The position numbers and the translations under genes are program-made. Shown here in pieces: positions 1 to 10,000 of a stretch of DNA of 50,469 bases. The notes under the pieces are model-generated. The model saw only the letters and a list, made by a program, of their open reading frames with translations, did no database searches and had not been told where the DNA came from. The first letter of the stretch is position 1, and every line of letters starts with the position of its first letter. This stretch comes from Bacteroidales bacterium. Its GTDB lineage: Bacteria; Bacteroidota; Bacteroidia; Bacteroidales; Bacteroidaceae. The DNA is taken from NCBI GenBank assembly GCA_030528885.1, contig JAUMXY010000019.1, forward strand, positions 1-50,469, written 5' to 3'.

Positions 1-372
1 TTGAACAAACGTCAGTTCGATATAAAGAGTCGCTTCAGCATGGAGGCACAGGGCATTTTCACCTTGTGCCTCTTTTCTTCTTGAGGAGGGCTGGGCAAGT
101 GGCTGCAAACGCACACCGCGCGGACAAGGTTTCAGACACCGTGTGCATAATAACACGAACACCCTGTGCCTATTATTTCCGACACGGGCGGCATGTCTGA
201 GTATCAACGATTTGGAATTTTGGAGGGGAAAGGGCACAAAAAGCGTACCCGAGGGGTGCGCCATGCCGTACTCGAGGGGTACGATGCGGCGCACTCCTCG
301 GGTACGACACGTTATCTAAAACGTCAGTTCGATATAAAGAGTCGCTTTGCGAGGCATTACAAAAAACACAGA
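1..372. repeat. Composite dispersed repeat, copy 1 (with inserted hairpin cassette)
   Basis: This non-coding stretch has a 204-bp core (34-237). The core recurs in reverse orientation at 19727-19930, about 95% identical by eye (about ten substitutions, no indel). Both copies are bordered by a shorter palindromic unit that begins GTCAGTTCGATATAAAG (here at about 8-35 and 321-370). Compared with the second copy, this one has lost most of its left-hand unit. It has also gained 68 bp at 238-305, described as a separate entry. The core contains a hairpin, GAGGCACAGGG pairing with CCTTGTGCCTC, followed by a T-rich run. A 71-codon open frame crosses the repeat (166-381), but its codons are simply the repeat translated, so I do not call it a gene. 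Confidence 0.8.
238..305. repeat. GTACCC-type palindromic cassette inserted in the composite repeat
   Basis: The 68 bases lie exactly where copy 2 of the composite repeat runs straight from GGGCAC to GACACG. The outer arms 245-262 and 288-305 pair over 18 bp with one mismatch. The 25-nt loop holds a further near-palindrome, GTACTCGAGGGGTAC. The same motif family forms a perfect hairpin at 12545-12588. The empty site in copy 2 suggests this is a small mobile or template-copied palindrome, but no transposase is present in the window. Confidence 0.7.
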
Positions 373-441
373 ATTTCATAGAACAATCGCCGTCTTCATC
401 ACATTTTCGCCTTTTAACTTTTAGTTATCATTTTTTATCTG

Positions 442-449
442 TATCTTTG
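442..449 (+). promoter_or_regulatory. Bacteroidetes -7 promoter box for the oxidoreductase gene
   Basis: TATCTTTG matches the TAnnTTTG -7 consensus, 32 bp before the start codon at 482. No clear -33 TTTG was seen. The genes at 482, 1497, 2654 and 7085 follow with short gaps and no other consensus box, so this promoter may serve all of them. Confidence 0.55.
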
Positions 450-481
450 CAATTTGATAATTAAGTATTCATTTAGGACTG

Positions 482-1477
482 ATGGAGCATCTGAAAACCG
501 TAAAATGGGGATTTATAGGCTGTGGCGAAGTGACTGAAAAAAAAAGCGGCCCAGCCTTTGGCTTGATTGAAGGCAGCACAGTGGTTGCCGTCATGAGTCG
601 TGATGAAGAAAAAGCTAAGTCGTACGCATTACGCCACGGCATAGAGAAATACTATTCAGACGCCCAATCCTTGGTCAATGACCCTGATGTAAATGCTGTC
701 TACATAGCAACTCCCCCATCCTCTCACGCCACATTTGCCATTATGGCGATGAAGGCAGGAAAACCAGCGTACATAGAGAAGCCATTAGCCGCGAGCTATT
801 CCGATTGCCTCAGAGTAAACCATATCAGCAAGCTGACTGGAATCCCATGCTTTGTCGCATTCTATCGTCGCTACCTCCCCTATTTTGAAAAGGTTAAAGA
901 CATCATACAAAACAATCAAATCGGTAAAATCCTTACCGTACAAATAAGATTTGCTGTACCCCCGAGGGAGTTGGACTTCCAAAGCGGGAAGGAGCTACCA
1001 TGGAGACTCCAACCTGAGGTTGCTGGAGGAGGAGGATATTTTTACGACCTTGCAGCACACCAAATTGATTTCTTGCAATATCTTTTTGGTCCCATTATTG
1101 AAGCCGAAGGATTCTGCCAGAATATGGCAGGATTATACAGAGTGGAAGACACCTTCAATGCGTGTTTCCGTTTCAGCAGCGGGCTCTCAGGCAGCGCTTC
1201 TTGGTGTTTCGTCGCCCACGAATCAGCAAGAAGAGACAGAATCTCGATTGTCGGGACAAGAGGGAAAATTGTTTTTTCTGTTTTCGACTACGAGCCAATC
1301 GTTCTTGACACAGAACGGGGACAAGAAAAAATCATAGTGGGAAACCCACCACACGTACAGATGGGAATGATAGAAAAGGTGGTCAAACATCTGCGAGGAG
1401 AAAGCATCTGCGACTGCGACTCGCTCAGCGCAACAGCAACAAACTGGGTGATGGACAGAATTTTGGGGAAAATCTAA
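482..1477 (+). CDS. Gfo/Idh/MocA family NAD(P)-dependent oxidoreductase
   Basis: The 331-residue protein has the usual two-domain layout of sugar or cyclitol dehydrogenases. An N-terminal Rossmann fold carries the glycine-rich loop GFIGCG (about residues 10-15). The family motif EKP lies at 99-101, its lysine normally contributing to catalysis. A C-terminal alpha/beta substrate domain follows, with YFYDLAAHQIDFLQYLFG in the region that usually holds the substrate-binding histidine. There is no signal peptide, so it is cytoplasmic. Family members oxidise or reduce a hydroxyl on a sugar or sugar acid, but the substrate cannot be read from sequence. It is followed after 19 bp by a DUF4421 gene and may share a transcript with it. 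The ATG is 32 bp downstream of a good -7 box, which supports this start. Confidence 0.85.
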   Translation: MEHLKTVKWGFIGCGEVTEKKSGPAFGLIEGSTVVAVMSRDEEKAKSYALRHGIEKYYSDAQSLVNDPDVNAVYIATPPSSHATFAIMAMKAGKPAYIEKPLAASYSDCLRVNHISKLTGIPCFVAFYRRYLPYFEKVKDIIQNNQIGKILTVQIRFAVPPRELDFQSGKELPWRLQPEVAGGGGYFYDLAAHQIDFLQYLFGPIIEAEGFCQNMAGLYRVEDTFNACFRFSSGLSGSASWCFVAHESARRDRISIVGTRGKIVFSVFDYEPIVLDTERGQEKIIVGNPPHVQMGMIEKVVKHLRGESICDCDSLSATATNWVMDRILGKI

Positions 1478-1496
1478 ATCATAAAAGACAATTAAG

Positions 1497-2636
1497 ATGT
1501 TCATGAGTCACGTACATAAGAAACACTTTTTCATGCTATCACTTGCGTTCTTCTTTGGGACCGCAGTAATGGCAAACCGTGACCATAAGCAAGTTTCTGT
1601 TCCCCAACACAGCACTTTACACCAGGACAATCCGATTGACTCTGTGCAGACAGGGAACAAGAAGTCTTTTTTTTCTAATGCAGTAAATGGAATAACCAAT
1701 TTTTTCATGGGCTGCGACACCAACTATGTCACTCCCCAAAAATACCAATTGACAGCACAAGTTGAGCTTTCCTATTGGCATGATTATTACTCCATGCGTT
1801 CATCTGAAACAGGAAACAGAATGGTCATCGAATCTGACCCTTCCTGCATCCTTGGAGGATATCTTTATTACAGCATCTTTGGATATGGCGTGGTATGGAA
1901 TCTTAACGACTTAGGAATACCTGCAGGAAAAACCAACGGAACGTCCATGAGACATTCGTTTGTTCTTCACACAGCCAAATTCTTCGCTGAATATTACACT
2001 TTTAACTCAGGAAAGGGCGCAGAAATTACCAGTGTAAGCGGAATGGATTTAAGCGGCAAAGACAGAACCTTTAAAGGCCTGGACTCACGGTGCAAAGGCT
2101 TAAGCGCCATCTATTTCTTCAACAACAAGAAATTCTCATGGCCTGCTGCTTTTGGAGCTAATGCCGTACAAAGAAAGAGTTGCGGGAGTTGGAGTTTAGG
2201 ATTTCAGCTAAACCATCAAAAAATAAGTTTTGACAAAGAGGCATTGCCTGACTATTTAAGAGAAAATATCGACTCCACGTTACTCTTCAGTCATGTGAAC
2301 TATCACGACTACAACATTAGCATCGGCTACAATTACAACTGTGTATTAGGACGCAATGTGTTATTAGCAGCATCATTAATGCCCAATATTGGCTATCGTC
2401 GTTCCAACATCACAGAAGCCCAAGAAGAAAAGCACTCAATTCTCAACAACCTATCAACAGACTTGAATTTCAGACTTTCTTTATTCTGGAATAACACAAG
2501 AGTCTTTAGCGGCCTCATCTTTGAAGCCCACACTTATGCATACAGAAAAAACAAGTTCGGACTTACCAACACTTTTGGTACCCTCAAATATATTGTTGGA
2601 TTAAATTTCTGGAGAAAACCACAACCTAAATATTAA
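1497..2636 (+). CDS. DUF4421 family outer-membrane beta-barrel protein
   Basis: The 379-residue protein resembles the Bacteroidales DUF4421 family, uncharacterised proteins predicted to form outer-membrane barrels. It begins with a hydrophobic signal segment (about residues 10-26, ending near VMAN). The family pattern is visible: a DTNYVTPQKY start of the barrel, the KGLSAIYFFNNKKFSWPAAF block (about 200-220), alternating aromatic strands, and a C-terminal strand ending in GLNFW. A second ATG lies two codons in (1503), so the exact start is uncertain. It sits 17 bp upstream of the first CotH gene. That suggests co-expression at the cell surface, but no function is known for the family. Confidence 0.75.
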   Translation: MFMSHVHKKHFFMLSLAFFFGTAVMANRDHKQVSVPQHSTLHQDNPIDSVQTGNKKSFFSNAVNGITNFFMGCDTNYVTPQKYQLTAQVELSYWHDYYSMRSSETGNRMVIESDPSCILGGYLYYSIFGYGVVWNLNDLGIPAGKTNGTSMRHSFVLHTAKFFAEYYTFNSGKGAEITSVSGMDLSGKDRTFKGLDSRCKGLSAIYFFNNKKFSWPAAFGANAVQRKSCGSWSLGFQLNHQKISFDKEALPDYLRENIDSTLLFSHVNYHDYNISIGYNYNCVLGRNVLLAASLMPNIGYRRSNITEAQEEKHSILNNLSTDLNFRLSLFWNNTRVFSGLIFEAHTYAYRKNKFGLTNTFGTLKYIVGLNFWRKPQPKY

Positions 2637-2653
2637 TATTTGAAAAATAAATA

Positions 2654-5600
2654 ATGAAAGATATGAAGAAAACAGTAACGACTTTATTCTTAACCTTTTG
2701 CGCTTTACAAGGTTCCAGCCAAAATGCATGGATAGACATGACCGATGCCTATATCATCAATCCGAGGTTTGACAATAACGATGTCTACACGGGATGGGAA
2801 GGCACTAGTTTGGGTGCTTACAATCCGATAGAAAATGCTGAGCATTATGAAAAGACATACGACACATACCAAAGCATTTCAGGCCTGAAAGCAGGAAAAT
2901 ACCGCATTAGCCTTGATGCTTTCTATCGAATGGGTTATTCCGATAACGATTACACGCTTTATTCTTCAGGAGATTACAGCTTGAACCAACATGCAGTGCT
3001 CTATGCTAGAACATCAGACAACGAATTTACGGTCCCAATAGCACCCTCTTCATCTGCGGCTTTAGAGGAATCTTTGGGCGGAGGTATAAGCGAAATCGCT
3101 AGATGGGGAGAGACTCCGCTTTATATCCCCAACAACATGGAAGCAGCATATTACTGGTTTGAAGCTGGCCATTATGATAATAGCATAGAATTTGAGGTCG
3201 GCGAAGACGGCTTGCTTACTATTGGCATCAGGAAATACGAAACAATCCATCAAGACTGGACATGTTTGGATAATTGGAAATTAGAAGTTTGGGGAAAGGT
3301 TATCCCTGTCACCTCCGTTTCGTTATCTAAAACAAGTGTTGAATTGGCACCAACAGAATCTTATGAACTCACAGCAACAGTTTCTCCTCAAAACGCCACC
3401 ATCTCTAACGTTTCTTGGTCTTCTACAGATACAGACATTGCCGAAGTTGACCCAACAGGAAAAGTGACGGCTATAAGCGAAGGAGTGTGTTACATCATTG
3501 CAACATCAAAAGATAGCGCCGCAAAAACAGCACGTTGCAAAATTACCGTAAAAAACGGAGAAATCTCATCAGGCTCTATTATTATCAATGAAATTATGTC
3601 TTCAAATGTGGATGTATACCTTGATCCCTCATACAATTACGGAAGTTGGGTTGAGCTTTACAACCCAACCTCGCAAACAGTGACATTAGGAGAACTCTAC
3701 ATAACAGACGATCCGAACAATCTGAAGAAGAACCGCCTTATTAAAGAATATGGCGTAATACCAGCCAAAGGATATGCCCTGCTGAACTTTGACCATTATG
3801 AAGTGTGGACAAAGGCATCTTATCGCCAAATCAACGACAAACTAGACTGTGATGGCGGAACTATCATCATTTCAGATGGCACAAACATCCTAGCTCAACA
3901 AGACTATCCTGAAGCCATCTCACGCACCTCATATGCTCGTACAACAGACGGAGGTTCTGAATGGGGAATCACAGGCAATCCGTCTCCAGGAACTTCCAAT
4001 CAAGCAAATGGAGGTTTTGCACAAATCCAACTCACAGCTCCTGTGGTCGATAAAGACGCACAAGTATTCACTGGTACACTTCAAGTATGCGTAAACATTC
4101 CAGAGGGAGCCACTTTGCGATACACCACCGATGGTGTTGCACCAACTCTGAACAAGGGCAAAGTATCACAGACGGGTATTTTCAACATTAGTTCTACAAC
4201 CTGCCTGCGACTTCGACTCTTTAAGGATGGCTACCTTCCTTCACCAGTTGTTACTCGTTCTTACATCGAAGACAACGGGAATTATCCATTCCCCATTATC
4301 TCTATTGTTACCGAGGATGATCATCTGAACTCATCTGAATACGGAGTATTTCAGAAAGGACCTAATGGTCGTCCGGGCAATGGACAGTCCGATAAATGCA
4401 ACTGGAATATGGATTGGGATCGACCTGTTTCTTTTGAATACATTACAACAGATAACGAGTGTGTTATTTCTCAGGAATGCGATCTTGCCACATGTGGAGG
4501 TTGGAGCCGAGCTTCGGAACCTCATTCATTCAAGTTAAAAGCAAACAAAACTTACGACTTGAACAATTTCTTCCAAGCACAACTCTTTGAAGAAAAGCCT
4601 TTCATAAAGAACAAAACATTACAGATTCGTAATGGCGGAAATGACAATTGGGCACGAATGAAAGACGCTGGAATTCAGCAAATCGTAGCTCGAAGCGGTT
4701 TCAACGTCGACTATCAAGCATGGCAACCTGTGCACGTATTCTTCAACGGCAATCATTATGCAGTGTTGAACATGCGTGAACCGAACAACAAACATTACGC
4801 ATACGCAAACTACGGTATCGACACGGATGAGATGGACCAGTTCGAAATATCGCCAGACTCAGGCTACAGACAGATGGAAGGCACCGACGAAAGCTTTTTA
4901 CGCCTTGTTGAACTGAGCGAAACAGCTGACCAAGACAACACTTATGAGGAAATCAGCCAGATCCTTAACATTGATGAATATATCAATTACATGGCTGTAG
5001 AGCTTTACACAGGCAACTGGGACTGGCCACAAAACAATGTCAAAGGATTCAGAGACGTTAACGATGGTAAATTCCGTTTTGTCCTGTTCGACCTTGACGG
5101 AGCCTTTTCAACAAGTGAACCATTTAAACTATTCTTCAACAAACAGATGTACACTTTTGACGCATTAAGGGGGTATGACTATTCTATAGGGAAAAACGTT
5201 AATGGCACACGGCGATATTTAGAAATCAAATTCGTCACACTCTTCAAAAACATGCTAAAGAATAAGACGTTCCGCAAAAAATTCATTGACACATTCTGCA
5301 TTGTGGGTGGTTCTATCTTCCAACCGTCACATGTGTCAGAGATTATAGATGACATGAATGAATACCTTTCCTCTGGCGGATATGTAAGCCCCAGCGGAAC
5401 GGCCAGCAACATAAAAAGTACCCTTACTAAATCTTACAACAGCAACATGATGAACCAATTGAAGAATTGTTCCGATATGCTCCTGTCTTCTACCGAACGG
5501 CAAGCCTTCAGCATATCATCCAACACCATTGGTTCTAAAATAATGGTTAACGATATAGAGTTGCCGTATTCAGAATTCGAAGGCTATCTCTATGCCCCTA

Positions 5601-7027
5601 TCACAATAAAAGCAACAGCACCCGCTGGATACAAATTCATAGGATGGACCGAAACAGAGACTACTACACGTGAAACCATATTCGATTTCGGAAGCACATG
5701 GAAATACTATGATGAAGGCTCTCTTGACGCAGCCAACTGGACATCCCGATTCTATAGTGACACAAAATGGCAATCAGGAGTAACCCCAATTGGATACGGA
5801 AAGAATCAACCAACCAGCACAGCAAGCAACCTGTCATGCTATTATTTCCGCAGATCATTCACACTTGACAAGGCACCTGCTGCAAACGACGAATTTATCC
5901 TTGATTTCTCCATCGACGATGGCATGGTATTATATATCAATGGTAACGAAGCGGGACGATACAATATGCCTTCAGGCGACATCTCATACGACAGCTTTGC
6001 ATCCACTCACGCTCCTGGTAATCCAGATTCAGGAAGCATGATTCTCAACGGTTCTCTTTTCAAAAAAGGCATAAATGTGATTGCTGTTGAAATACACAAC
6101 AATCAGCTTTCCTCCAGTGACATCGTGTGGGATGCCTCACTCTCTACTACTAAACAGAAAGAGATCAATGAAAACGAATACATCTCCACCGACTCCGAAT
6201 ACACACTGCCCACCTCTGGCTCACAGAAGCTCATCGCTGTATTTGAAGAAATAACCAAGGAAGAGATGCTCGCTGAAGGCATTACGCCAATCCGAATCAA
6301 CGAAGTCAGCGCTGCCAACTCCATGTACATCAACGACTACTTCAAGAAGAACGACTGGATTGAGCTGCACAACACCACAGCCGAAGACATAGACATCGCA
6401 GGCATGTACATATCAGACAATGCTGACAAGCCACGGAAATACCAGGTGCCATCCGACAACACGGCGCTCAACACCATCATACCTGCCAACGGGTTCAAAG
6501 TCATCTGGTGCGACAAGCTCGACAACATTGGGGCTGACATACACACAAGCTTCAAGCTGGCGGCTGAAGGAGGTGACGTGCTCATCACAACAGAAGACTA
6601 CGCCGACACGCTGACCTACGCGCCGCACAGCGGAACACAGACCTTCGGGCGCTACCCTGACGGGGCCAACGACACCTACGTCATGAACGCGCCAACCATC
6701 GCCAAGAGCAACATGATATGCTCTTACGACACCGTGTTCATCGTGCCAGTCAATCCAGAGCCTAACAGCATACGCTCCTACATCAAGGAGGGAGGCATAG
6801 CCATCGCATACGCCGACGGAGCGCTGAACGTCAAGAGCGAGGAGGCGCCCATCAAGAGCGTAGCAATTTACAGCGTGACTGGAACAAGAATGCCGGCTAA
6901 GGCCATCATGAGAAACGGAGGCAGGTTTGCGACTGTCAGCCTCGAAGCATTGCCTAAGGGCATCTACATGGCAAAAGCGGCAACGAAAGACGGCGATGAA
7001 TGCCACATCAAATTCGCCATAAAATAA
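2654..7027 (+). CDS. Secreted multidomain CotH-kinase protein, paralogue 1
   Basis: The 1457-residue protein reads as follows. Signal peptide (about 1-22); an N-terminal jelly-roll-like domain opening WIDMTDAYIINPRFDN (24-213); a bacterial Ig-like BIG2 domain (216-298); a lamin-tail domain (307-450); a chitobiase C-terminal-like domain with LRYTTDGVAPT (459-540); and a CotH kinase domain (about 543-960) with the metal-binding FDLDGAFS near 813. Then come a second jelly-roll (about 1013-1166), a second lamin-tail domain (1209-1350) and a C-terminal tail with IYSVTGTRMP (from about 1406) like a type IX sorting domain. CotH domains are Fam20C-like protein kinases that act outside the cytoplasm. 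The target here is unknown. Residues from about 1175 to the end are encoded by DNA identical to the next gene. Confidence 0.85.
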   Translation: MKDMKKTVTTLFLTFCALQGSSQNAWIDMTDAYIINPRFDNNDVYTGWEGTSLGAYNPIENAEHYEKTYDTYQSISGLKAGKYRISLDAFYRMGYSDNDYTLYSSGDYSLNQHAVLYARTSDNEFTVPIAPSSSAALEESLGGGISEIARWGETPLYIPNNMEAAYYWFEAGHYDNSIEFEVGEDGLLTIGIRKYETIHQDWTCLDNWKLEVWGKVIPVTSVSLSKTSVELAPTESYELTATVSPQNATISNVSWSSTDTDIAEVDPTGKVTAISEGVCYIIATSKDSAAKTARCKITVKNGEISSGSIIINEIMSSNVDVYLDPSYNYGSWVELYNPTSQTVTLGELYITDDPNNLKKNRLIKEYGVIPAKGYALLNFDHYEVWTKASYRQINDKLDCDGGTIIISDGTNILAQQDYPEAISRTSYARTTDGGSEWGITGNPSPGTSNQANGGFAQIQLTAPVVDKDAQVFTGTLQVCVNIPEGATLRYTTDGVAPTLNKGKVSQTGIFNISSTTCLRLRLFKDGYLPSPVVTRSYIEDNGNYPFPIISIVTEDDHLNSSEYGVFQKGPNGRPGNGQSDKCNWNMDWDRPVSFEYITTDNECVISQECDLATCGGWSRASEPHSFKLKANKTYDLNNFFQAQLFEEKPFIKNKTLQIRNGGNDNWARMKDAGIQQIVARSGFNVDYQAWQPVHVFFNGNHYAVLNMREPNNKHYAYANYGIDTDEMDQFEISPDSGYRQMEGTDESFLRLVELSETADQDNTYEEISQILNIDEYINYMAVELYTGNWDWPQNNVKGFRDVNDGKFRFVLFDLDGAFSTSEPFKLFFNKQMYTFDALRGYDYSIGKNVNGTRRYLEIKFVTLFKNMLKNKTFRKKFIDTFCIVGGSIFQPSHVSEIIDDMNEYLSSGGYVSPSGTASNIKSTLTKSYNSNMMNQLKNCSDMLLSSTERQAFSISSNTIGSKIMVNDIELPYSEFEGYLYAPITIKATAPAGYKFIGWTETETTTRETIFDFGSTWKYYDEGSLDAANWTSRFYSDTKWQSGVTPIGYGKNQPTSTASNLSCYYFRRSFTLDKAPAANDEFILDFSIDDGMVLYINGNEAGRYNMPSGDISYDSFASTHAPGNPDSGSMILNGSLFKKGINVIAVEIHNNQLSSSDIVWDASLSTTKQKEINENEYISTDSEYTLPTSGSQKLIAVFEEITKEEMLAEGITPIRINEVSAANSMYINDYFKKNDWIELHNTTAEDIDIAGMYISDNADKPRKYQVPSDNTALNTIIPANGFKVIWCDKLDNIGADIHTSFKLAAEGGDVLITTEDYADTLTYAPHSGTQTFGRYPDGANDTYVMNAPTIAKSNMICSYDTVFIVPVNPEPNSIRSYIKEGGIAIAYADGALNVKSEEAPIKSVAIYSVTGTRMPAKAIMRNGGRFATVSLEALPKGIYMAKAATKDGDECHIKFAIK
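6175..7023 (+). repeat. 849-bp perfect direct repeat, copy 1 (CotH tail)
   Basis: This block is identical base for base to 10129-10977, at a constant offset of 3954. It covers the second lamin-tail domain and the C-terminal sorting tail of paralogue 1, and stops just before the stop codon. Upstream of it the two genes are clearly diverged, third codon positions included. Recent gene conversion or a tail duplication explains this best. Confidence 0.9.
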
Positions 7028-7084
7028 AAACATATCATCATCTAATCAATAAACGGCAAAATATTATTAATACACACCCACAAA

Positions 7085-10000
7085 ATGAAAAAGTTTTTCA
7101 CCACGCTGCTCGTAACCGCAATATCGCTGCCGAGCTTTGCACAAGAGTGGATTGACGTGACCGACAGCTACGTCACCAATCCCCGATTTGACGACAACGA
7201 CATTAAGACAGGATGGATTGGCACTACTTTTAGCGCCAACAATCCTGTCGGTAATGCCGAACATTACAACAAGAATTACGACACTTATCAGAAACTTTCA
7301 GGACTTCCTGCAGGTAAATACCGTGTTAGTCTCAATGCTTTCTACCGCATGGGAAGCGCTAGCAATGACTTTTCACTATATGACAGCAAGAACTACAGCG
7401 GCAGCCAAAATGCCAAACTTTACGCAAAATCCTCTGCTGGAGAAAAGACAGCGTCTATTGTTCCTGCCTCTTCTGCTGCTCTTGAGGAATCTCTTGGCGG
7501 AAAATCAGCAGAAGTCAGCAACAACTCTGGTTGGTGGTGGTGGAATACGGCCTATTATCTTCCTGACGACATGGAAGCCGCCCACTACTGGTTTGAAGCT
7601 GGCAAATACAAGAACTCCTTAGAGTGCAACGTCAAAGATGACGGGGAACTGACCATAGGTGTCCGCAAATCAACAAAAATCAACAACGACTGGACTTGCC
7701 TTGACAATTGGAAACTGGAATTTTGGGGAACAGTCAGCAACCTCAGCATGCCAGAAGAGGAGTTGTCGTTACTACCTCACGAGATACGGCAAATCACCGT
7801 TACAGCCAAGCCTTATGATGTCATCTACAACAACCTGAAGTGGATGTCTTCCAATCGCAATGTTGCCACAGTCAACGAAAACGGAGAAATCACAGCCACG
7901 GGAGAAGGATTCTGCTACATCACAGCCATATCCAAAGCGAACTCCTCCGTCAACACTCGATGCAAAGTAACCGTAAAAGCCAACGAAGATATTGCAAAAG
8001 CAATTGTCATCAATGAAATAATGGCAGCAAACGTCGATGTTTACCTTGACCCCTCTTTCAACTATGGCAGTTGGGTTGAATTGTACAATCCTTCTGAGAT
8101 GAACCTTTCATTAGGCGGGCTATACATAACCGATGACCCTGACAATCTGAAGAAACATCGTTTAATAGATGATTACGGTCTACTTGCCGCAAAAGGATAC
8201 GCCTTGCTGAACTTCGACCATTTCGAAATATTCAAAGCTGCATCCTACCGCCAGATTGACGACAAACTCAATTGCGATGGAGGAGAAATCATTATATCCG
8301 ACGGTAAGAACATCATCACTCGCCAAGAATACCCAGCAGCCATCTCACGTATATCCTATGCACGTACCATAGACGGAGGCAATGTATGGAGTTTTACAGG
8401 AAATCCTTCGCCAGGCATCTCGAACCAGTCCAATGGAGGATTTGCGAAGACTCAGCTGGAAGCTCCTTACATTGACAAAGACGCACAAGTCTTTGAAGGC
8501 AGCTTGCAAGTATGCGTCAACATTCCTCCCAGTACCACATTAAGATACACCACAGATGGCACAGCCCCCACTCTGACGAATGGAAAAACATCCTCTACAG
8601 GTTTGTTCACTGTAAAAAGTACAACCTGCTACCGTTTCCGCCTGTTTAGAAATGGTGCACTCCCCTCTCCTGTTGTCACGCGTACATATATATATAAAGA
8701 CAAGACATACCCATTCCCTATCATCTCAGTTGTTACAGATGACAGAAATCTCAACTCCACAGAATATGGCGTGTTCAAAGAAGGCCCGAATGGCCGAAGC
8801 GGACGTGGAAGTGAGAATGATTGCAACTGGAACATGAGTTGGGACAGACCCGTTTCTTTTGAATACATCACAACAGATAACGAATGTGTCATTTCTCAGG
8901 AATGCGATTTATCTATGTGCGGAGGCTGGAGCCGTTCGTGGAGCCCACATTCATTCAAGCTCAAAGCTTCCAAAACCTACGACTTTCAAAATTTCTTTGC
9001 TGCTCAGCTTTTCGACAAAAAGCCATACATCAAGAGCAAGACTTTACAGATTCGTAATGGTGGAAACAATGTGCTGACCTATGGAGAAATTGGCGGCAGA
9101 ATCAGAGACGCCATTCTACAGCAAGTCGTTGCACGCAGCGGCATCAACATTGACTATCAAGAATGGCAGCCTGTCCATGTCCTCATCAATGGCAAATATT
9201 ACGCCACATTAAGCATGCGTGAGCCCAATAACAAACACTACGCTTACGCCAACCACGGCATTGATACCGATGAGATGGAGCAGTTTGAAATGGACGCAGA
9301 CTCTGGATACGTACAGATGGAAGGAACTGACGAAGCGTGGCTCCACCTGATTGACTTGAGCAAGACAGCAGCCAATGAAGACTCATACACGGAAATCCGT
9401 CAAATGCTGGACATTGACGAATACATTAATCTGATGGCAACAGAGTTCTATCTTGGCGGCACCGACTGGCCCCACAACAACGTAAAAGGATTCCGCGATG
9501 TGAACAATGGCAAATTCCGTTTTGTCCTTTTCGACCTCGACTTTGCTGGACAGACCACGACTCCCATACAAGATTTCTTCAACAAAGAGAAGTTCCAATC
9601 AGAACACGAACTGATGGGATATGACTATTCGCAGAGCAAGAGTCTCAACGGCACCAAGCGAAGCAGCCAAAACACTTTTGTTACGCTATTCAAGAATCTC
9701 TTGAAAAATAGCCAGTTCCGCAAGCAATTCATCGACACATACTGCATCATCGGAGGTTCCGTCATGCAACCCAAGTATGTAAAAGAGATTGCCAACGAGA
9801 TGAAGAACTACATCCAAAAAGGCATCTACTCTGAAGACCAATTTGACCCCTCACTCTCATCAAACTACGTTATCAAGACGTTCACAACTTCATGGAACAG
9901 CAATATGATTGATCACATGAGGAAACGTTCTGAAATGGGCATATCAACAGTTGAAAAACAATCCGTTTCCCTCTCTGCCAATGCGCCTGGAGCTAAACTC

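Noticed and set aside
166-381. 71-codon open frame in the first composite repeat
   Set aside because: Its residues are the translated repeat units, and it crosses the inserted palindrome.
6413-7033. Long minus-strand open frame (206 codons) inside the CotH tail, with a twin at 10367-11005
   Set aside because: It is antisense to a well-supported domain, and the twin exists only because the DNA is duplicated. Its composition is unlike a real protein and it has no promoter.
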